A stretch of 64,000 nucleotides of DNA from Crotalaria pallida (Eukaryota > Streptophyta > Magnoliopsida > Fabales > Fabaceae). Location of the stretch: assembly GCA_037953625.1 (NCBI GenBank), contig CM075651.1, forward strand, positions 126,136,501 to 126,200,500, read 5' to 3'. Both the position numbers and the translations under genes were made by a program. Shown here one piece after another: positions 58,795 to 64,000 of the stretch (its first letter is position 1; every line of letters begins with the position of its first letter). A model generated the notes under the pieces. The model ran no database searches, had not been told where the DNA came from, and saw only the letters and a list, made by a program, of their open reading frames with translations.

Positions 58795-59020
58795 AAAGTA
58801 TGGAGTGATGGTGAGTGTGGTTGAAGGAAAAATGTGAGTGTGAGGGTGTAGGAGAAGAAGAAGGGTGTGGGTGAGTGGGTGTGGTGGAAGAAGAAAAATA
58901 AGGGGAGGAGGACAAGGTGTGTGTGGGTGGAGGTGGTGGAAGAAGAAAAAGATGGAGGAGGAGAAAGAAATAAAAAAAAGAAAAAAAAGAAGAAGAAAAA
59001 AAAAATTAAAAGGGAGTCAA
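58795..59020 (+). repeat. Polypurine-rich tract
   Basis: GAAGAAG, GGTGGAGGTGG and AGGAGGAGAAAG runs, a rough mirror partner of the 57955-58140 pyrimidine tract. The open frame through it is low complexity, not a gene. Confidence 0.65.
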
Positions 59021-59509
59021 AAACTCAATTAGGGAGGTTAGAAAATCAATACCCTGTAGTTAGATATATCCTGTACAGGAGGGAGTACTCCTATCTGTTT
59101 CTATCTAAAGTCTAAACGTGAAAATATGGCTAGATATGAGTCTGAAATGCAGCACCAAACATGCTGTTAAGTTGCGTTTACAAATTTTTCTATTCGTGTT
59201 TTGACTTTATTGCTGGGCTGCTATTTTTTTTCATCGATTTTAGGCAAAGTTGTTTTTTTTTTTTTAAGGGTGGTTACACTGTATTCATCCACCTTAAAGT
59301 ACGGTGTAACGTGTTTTTTTATAACATCGTGACTAATTAATGTCCACCTGGTGTTCTAGGTTTGCTCCAATTCACCGGTTTTTTTTTTACCTTTTTTTTT
59401 TCTTCTTTGCTTTTACAATAATGGCCCTGAACATTAAGTATTGGACGCTCCGTGCACACGTTTTGTTAAATAAAGTATTACTTCCTCCGTGCTCCGTGCA
59501 TACAAATAA

Positions 59510-59789
59510 TACTCCCTCCGGTCCTATTTATAAGTCACATTTTAGATGAATTTTTTGGTCCTATTTATAAGTCACTTTATATTTTCTAGGAGACATTTAT
59601 TGTTATTTTCTCTTATTTAACTTTGCCCATTAATGTGAAGTAATACAATGTGAAATTTCCAATGCAAGTTAAGAGGGTAAGATTGTAATGTTGAAGTATT
59701 TTTTTAAAGTTTCAAGAAATCTAACTACAATCCTTGGTCCATGTGATATGGTTAAGTATGCCCTATAAATTGGATCAGAGGGAGTAATA
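59510..59789. mobile_element. Stowaway-like MITE
   Basis: The left end is CTCCCTCCGGTCCTATTTAT and the right end is CCTATAAATTGGATCAGAGG followed by GAGTA. Non-coding. The next element inserted immediately beside it. Confidence 0.8.
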
Positions 59790-59799
59790 TTTTTTTTAT

Positions 59800-60817
59800 G
59801 GCTTATTTAAGTTTTTAGTTCCTGAAAGTTGACCGAGTGTTGATTTTAGTCCCTATCTTTTTATTTGACCGGTCTTGATCCTTAAAAGTTTAATTTTTTT
59901 TGTTTTGGTCCCTGCCGTTAGGATCCACCGTTAATTGATGACGTGGCTAACAGAGTGTCACGTCAGCATGCCATGTGTCTTTTTGTTTAAAGTAAAAGGT
60001 CCCTGAAAGTTGACCGAATTTTGGGTTTAGTCCCTATCTTTTCATTTGACTGGTCAAGGTCCTTAAAAGTTTAAAAAAAATTTGTATTTTGGTCTCTGTC
60101 ATTAGTAAAATACTATTAATTGCTTACATGACTAACTGAATCAGTATGCCATGGGTCTGCATATTAATGAGTTGTTTCCAGGTTGACAGATGACATGTAA
60201 CAACAGTAGGCATGTAAGAACAGTATAGAATAAGACATGAATTCTATTATGTATTTGGTTTATTATATAAACAGAAAGGCCGAAAGACTAAAAATTATAA
60301 TGTTTTAGTTTATTTGAAGTCCCACATTAAAATATTTATGCAAGAATTGAATGTTATATATTCTAATGATTACTGTGAGTTTGTTTAAGTTATTAAACTC
60401 ATATAAGTGTGGCGAGTTTTGCTTGCCTTGCTAGGTTATTCATATCATATTGTGCATATACATGGCATGTTATGTGGCAATCCGTTAACTGTGTCAACAA
60501 TTAATGGTGTTTTATCAACGGCAGGGACTAAAACAATTTTTTTTTAAACTTTTAAGGACTTTGACCGGTCAAAAAAAGATATAGACTAAAACCAAAATTC
60601 GGTCAACTTTTAGGGACCTTTTACTTTAAACAAAAAGACACATGGCATGCTGACATGGCACTCCGTTAGCCACGTCATCAATTAACGGTGGATCCTAACG
60701 GCAGGGACCAAAACAAAAAAAAATTAAACTTTTAAGGATCAAGACCGGTCAAATAAAAAGATAAGGACTAAAACCAAAACTCGGTCAACTTTCAGGGACC
60801 AAAAACTTAAATAAGCC
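59800..60817. mobile_element. Mutator-type fold-back element with 9-bp target duplication
   Basis: 1018 bp with inverted arms of about 350 bp, ends GGCTTATTTAAGTTTTTAG and inverse, flanked by the exact 9-bp TTTTTTTAT (59791-59799 and 60818-60826). Each arm is itself a head-to-tail duplicate of a unit of about 180 bp beginning 'TCCCTGAAAGTTGACCGA'. The loop (about 60180-60480) is AT-rich and non-coding. Confidence 0.92.
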
Positions 60818-60857
60818 TTTTTTTATTAAATAATATTTTATGATTAAAATGTTATTA

Positions 60858-61132
60858 CTCCCTCCGTTTTATTTTATCTATCATTTTAGCCTTTTTAACT
60901 TGTTTCGAATTATTTGTCGCTTTAGAAATTTGAGGGTGTATTAATTGATTTTTTCCAACTTTAACCTTGCATTTAATGTGTTGAAATATGTAAAATGAGT
61001 GATAATTAATGTACTTTGCGAATATTATGGTAAAATTATCAAATAATTCTCTTGAAAATGGAAGCATTAAATAATTTTCTTGATTTGTGTGAAACTTCAA
61101 AAGTGACAATTAAATTGGAATGGAAGGAGTAA
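60858..61132. mobile_element. Stowaway-like MITE
   Basis: The left end is CTCCCTCCGTTTTATTTTAT and the right end is AAATTGGAATGGAAGGAG. The ends are partly eroded. Non-coding. Confidence 0.7.
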
Positions 61133-61159
61133 ATAATAATTACTAATAATTACTATTAC

Positions 61160-61303
61160 TTACTCCTTCCGATCTTATTTTTAAGCAAAAATAACTAATT
61201 TCACACTTATTAAGGAAATTAGTTGAAAGTATTTAATTTTCTCAAATTAAAAAAAAAGACTACTTTAGTAAATTTACATTGGGAATGAAACAAAAATTAA
61301 ATG
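61160..61303. mobile_element. Left half of a MITE cut by a retrotransposon
   Basis: Starts CTCCTTCCGATCTTATTTTT and proceeds like the other MITEs, then stops at the LTR terminus TGTTGG (61304). Its other half would lie beyond the right edge of the window. Confidence 0.6.
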
Positions 61304-62849
61304 TGTTGGAAACCAATAAGCGGACTTAGCAATTACTAGAGGGGGGTGAATAGTAATCTGAATGCAACAGTGACTAATTTTCGAATGCGATTAGAGTATA
61401 ATTGATTTTGTGCAAGTTTTTCTGAAACAGAGCAAAAACACTCAAGTCTTTTTCAGACTACTCGAGTAAAATAGCAAGAACACTCGAGTATTCTAAAAAA
61501 CACTCGAGTAAATCGTGCAGAGTGCAGAAAACAGTTTCTGAGAAATTTGCACTTTAAATCAATACGAATAAAACTAGTCCAGAGCAGATTAATAGATGAG
61601 TAGAAAGCAATTAAATAAAGCTATAACAACTTAAAAACAACCTAATTGCTGCGGAATTACTACTCTAATTAAAACGCCCCTTTTGAGAAACTTAGGTTTG
61701 GTTTTTACTTGAAAGTAAAGAAAGCAATAAAAAGAGGACACCACCAATTTTATACTGGTTCACTCTCTATCAAGAGAGCTAATCCAGTCCCCCTAAGAAC
61801 CTTAGGAGTGTCTACTAAAATCAAATTGTTTGAAATATTACAAGGGATATTGAGATGCCTCACTCAACCTAACCCTTCCAAGAGTGTACCAAACTCTTGA
61901 ATTTCTACCCCAATTTGATGTTGGTGATGAAGACTCCTTCTTCTTAAGTTCCTTGAAACCTTCAAGAGCTCCACCAAGCTAAGAACCTCTTAGACTTTGC
62001 TTGAGATCCTCTCAAGACTTGGATGAACCTAAGACCCACTTAGGTACACTTGGTTACCAACCAAGATTTTGGAACAAGATATGTAAGTGTATGTGGAGAA
62101 ATACAACAAATGATTTCTACAACAATTAAGCACAATCTCTAACTCTTTGGACAAAATAATAACAATGAATGAATAGTTGAGTTAGAGAATTTTTCACTTG
62201 AGAGAGAGAATGAGCAAAGAGAATATTAAGCTTGTGTCTTGTATGTTCTTCTTGTCTCTTGTTGTTAGTAGTACCAAGGCAATCAGATGGGATATATGGA
62301 AGAGTAAATGAGAGAGTGAAACAAAGTTGAAAGTTCCATTTTTGCCCTCTTCCAACGGTTAAAAAATTTGTTGTCAGGATCAAAATACTCGAGTATTTTT
62401 GACACTACTCGAGTCTTTTGCCCATCTTTCAATAGAAATGCCCATGTACTAAACTAACGGTCATATCTCTGATTTGAGGCAAAATACTCGAGTCTTTTGA
62501 CACATAGATACTCGAGTCTTTTTCAGACTACTCGAGTCTTTTGCCCAGAGATGATAAAAATTAATTTTTTCTAAAATTAATTTCAATTCTCTTCTCAAGG
62601 GATAATTTTATGTAATCCCAACCTTTTTCATGCATTAAAATTATTTATCCTAGGATGAGATTACTTCCTAAGCTACCCACTCTCAATTAAAGAAATAAAA
62701 TTACCATTAAAATAAAAGAGAGATAGACTAGCTAATGGTGCACTTGATCTTTTTTAGTTGATGAGCTTGTATTCTTCCTTTAAATCATTGATCTAATTAT
62801 ATTGTCATCATCAAAACTAAAACCACCTCATTGGAGACTTGATTCTACA
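61304..62849 (-). mobile_element. SIRE/Maximus-like 3' LTR
   Basis: On the minus strand the LTR starts TGTAGAATCAAGTC (62849) and ends GGTTTCCAACA (61304), about 1.55 kb. It is preceded by the polypurine tract AAAAAGGGGGAGAT within TTTTGTCATCATCAAAAAGG, a phrase typical of copia SIRE/Maximus elements. The LTR contains two clusters of the palindrome ACTCGAGT. The other LTR is outside the window. Confidence 0.75.
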
Positions 62850-63434
62850 ATCTCCCCCTTTTTGATGATGACAAAATAATTAAACCGTTCCATCACTTTT
62901 GAGAGCTCCCCCTCAATATAGGAACCTATAAACCTGTCAATTCAGAGAATACCAAGCACAGCATAATATCATAATAATCATAGTCAAGTGCACAAAAAAA
63001 TTGGTATCAGAGCGAGAGCATATAAATTATCAGAGTAAAAAAAAATGTGCTTGTTCTTCTCATGCCTCTTTTCTCCCCCTTTTTGTCATAATAAAAAAAA
63101 ATCATTTGGAAACGGCGGAGGAGAGAAGAAGGATACCAATAACGAAAACTCCCCCTAAATATTAGCAAGATAAAAATCATGACTACTGGAGAACATAAAA
63201 CATGTATGAACCAAAGAAATCAGAGCATAAAATAAATCAAAGACACCAGATGATAAAATATCATAAAAACTTAATCAGAGTTTGAAACCAAAAGGTCAAC
63301 ACACAGATACTGATAAATACCCACACGGGGGTTACATAAAGCAACTAACTCCCAAGATAAAAACACTAAAAACTCCACGAAAAACATGATATAAAACATA
63401 AGAAAGCTGAAAAGTAGTGCAAAGTCCTTAAAGC
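62850..63434 (-). other. Polypurine tract and untranslated part of the SIRE-like element
   Basis: The polypurine tract is at 62850-62866. The remainder is non-coding and contains CTCCCCCT phrases on the plus strand. Confidence 0.55.
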
Positions 63435-64000
63435 TCAAAACATGTCCGGCGCTGGAGGGTCATTAGAAGGCGGAGGAAAGAATCGGCCAAAAGCAGTCAT
63501 CATGTCATCAAACCGAGCATTCATCTGAGCTGAATGCTGGTCCAACCTAGAGTAGAGCATAGCTGACTGAACTCCCATTTGTGTCTTAAGCCTGCTAATA
63601 CTATCCTGCTGCTCAGACATCCGATGCTCGAGACTATCCATGCGACTATCGAAATGATCAAATCGAGCATCAAAGTGAGTCATATATCCCTGAAAGGCAG
63701 GATTTCTGAAATCGATATGATCAGCAGGATCATCCTCAGCAGCATCACCAGCAGCCTCGTCAAACCCAGCCTGCTCCTGAGCCAATTGCTCAGCATCCAC
63801 ACCTTGCTGAGCTGCAGCGTGCTCAGCTGCTGCCTGAGCCTCCATACCTGCCACCTCATCCTTCCAATAGTATCTACCACCATGCAGCCTCATATTCATA
63901 TGCCTAAGTATCCCATCATTAATCGCATGCAAGTCCTCCGAAGGATCAAAGGACTCCTCATCTGCAGGAATGGGCACATTAAAGTGCTGGAGGAGTCTGC
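63435..64000 (-). CDS. Retrotransposon-associated ORF, C-terminal part (runs off the edge)
   Basis: An open frame on the minus strand with a stop at 63435, continuing past the right edge; the true start lies outside the window. The visible part begins LLQHFNVPIPADEESFDPSE, then ILRHMNMRLHGGRYYWKDE, an Ala/Glu/Gln-rich stretch, and a heptad-like FDARFDHFDSRMDSLEHRM coiled coil, ending PPPSNDPPAPDMF. The HF-V...E...L-RM...W-K pattern followed by an acidic region and coiled coil resembles the end of the 'putative plant transposon protein' ORFs found in large plant LTR elements. Its role is unknown. It sits about 0.6 kb before the LTR on the same strand. Confidence 0.65.
   Translation of the reverse strand, partial: RLLQHFNVPIPADEESFDPSEDLHAINDGILRHMNMRLHGGRYYWKDEVAGMEAQAAAEHAAAQQGVDAEQLAQEQAGFDEAAGDAAEDDPADHIDFRNPAFQGYMTHFDARFDHFDSRMDSLEHRMSEQQDSISRLKTQMGVQSAMLYSRLDQHSAQMNARFDDMMTAFGRFFPPPSNDPPAPDMF

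Noticed and set aside
63002..63014. TTGGTATCAGAGC primer-binding-site motif on the plus strand
   Set aside because: It is 150 bp from the LTR end and in the wrong orientation for the polypurine tract and ORF. Probably a chance or decayed copy, so no plus-strand element is called.

Overview
The window is plant nuclear DNA. Its genes have spliced exons with GT..AG introns, the background is AT-rich, and it is dense with plant transposon families. Each complete gene matches a flowering-plant family. The repeat set (Cassandra TRIMs, Tc1/mariner-type MITEs starting CTCCCTCCG, Mutator-type fold-back elements with a 'GTCCCT...AAAGTT' repeat style, SIRE/Maximus-like LTR DNA) suggests a papilionoid legume. 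That placement is inference, not proof.

Four intact genes can be rebuilt exon by exon. (1) 3481-4271 (+): a small HMA-domain (HIPP-like) protein of 93 aa with a broken metal motif. (2) 8575-11373 (-): an SC35-type SR splicing factor of about 270 aa. (3) 31349-37410 (+): a KUP/HAK/KT potassium transporter of 831 aa, closest to the KUP5 group. (4) 38676-57618 (-): a PAA1/HMA6-type chloroplast copper P1B-ATPase of 947 aa in 17 exons. Every intron phase in genes 3 and 4 closes correctly. Genes 3 and 4 are convergent. A decayed E2F-like (DEL) fragment lies at 14056-14739 (-).

The rest is mostly mobile DNA. 0-6 kb: Mutator-type fold-back elements, a MITE, and a hAT element nested in another MITE. 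12.3-16.5 kb: two Cassandra TRIMs in opposite orientation, with 5S-rRNA-like LTRs, flank the DEL fragment. 16.5-26.6 kb: a gag-only Ty3/gypsy-derived element with LTRs of about 2.9 kb. Its 5' LTR has taken two hAT insertions, one of which carries a captured LMBR1-like gene fragment. Its 3' LTR is truncated. 26.6-31.1 kb: AT-rich, unassigned, with one SINE. Inside PAA1: a young gag-only LTR element, a hAT MITE, a MITE, two RTE-type LINE fragments and a SINE-like head. 57.9-59.0 kb: a palindromic GTAC-rich minisatellite upstream of PAA1. 59.5-64 kb: MITEs, a 1 kb Mutator-type fold-back element, then a SIRE-like LTR and the end of an uncharacterised retrotransposon ORF that runs off the right edge.

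No bacterial-style operon, CRISPR array or intact tRNA/rRNA gene is present. The most unusual items are the gene-capturing hAT, the two gag-only retroelements, the GTAC/palindrome minisatellite upstream of a copper transporter gene, and a tandem duplication that copies a splice acceptor in PAA1 intron 1.
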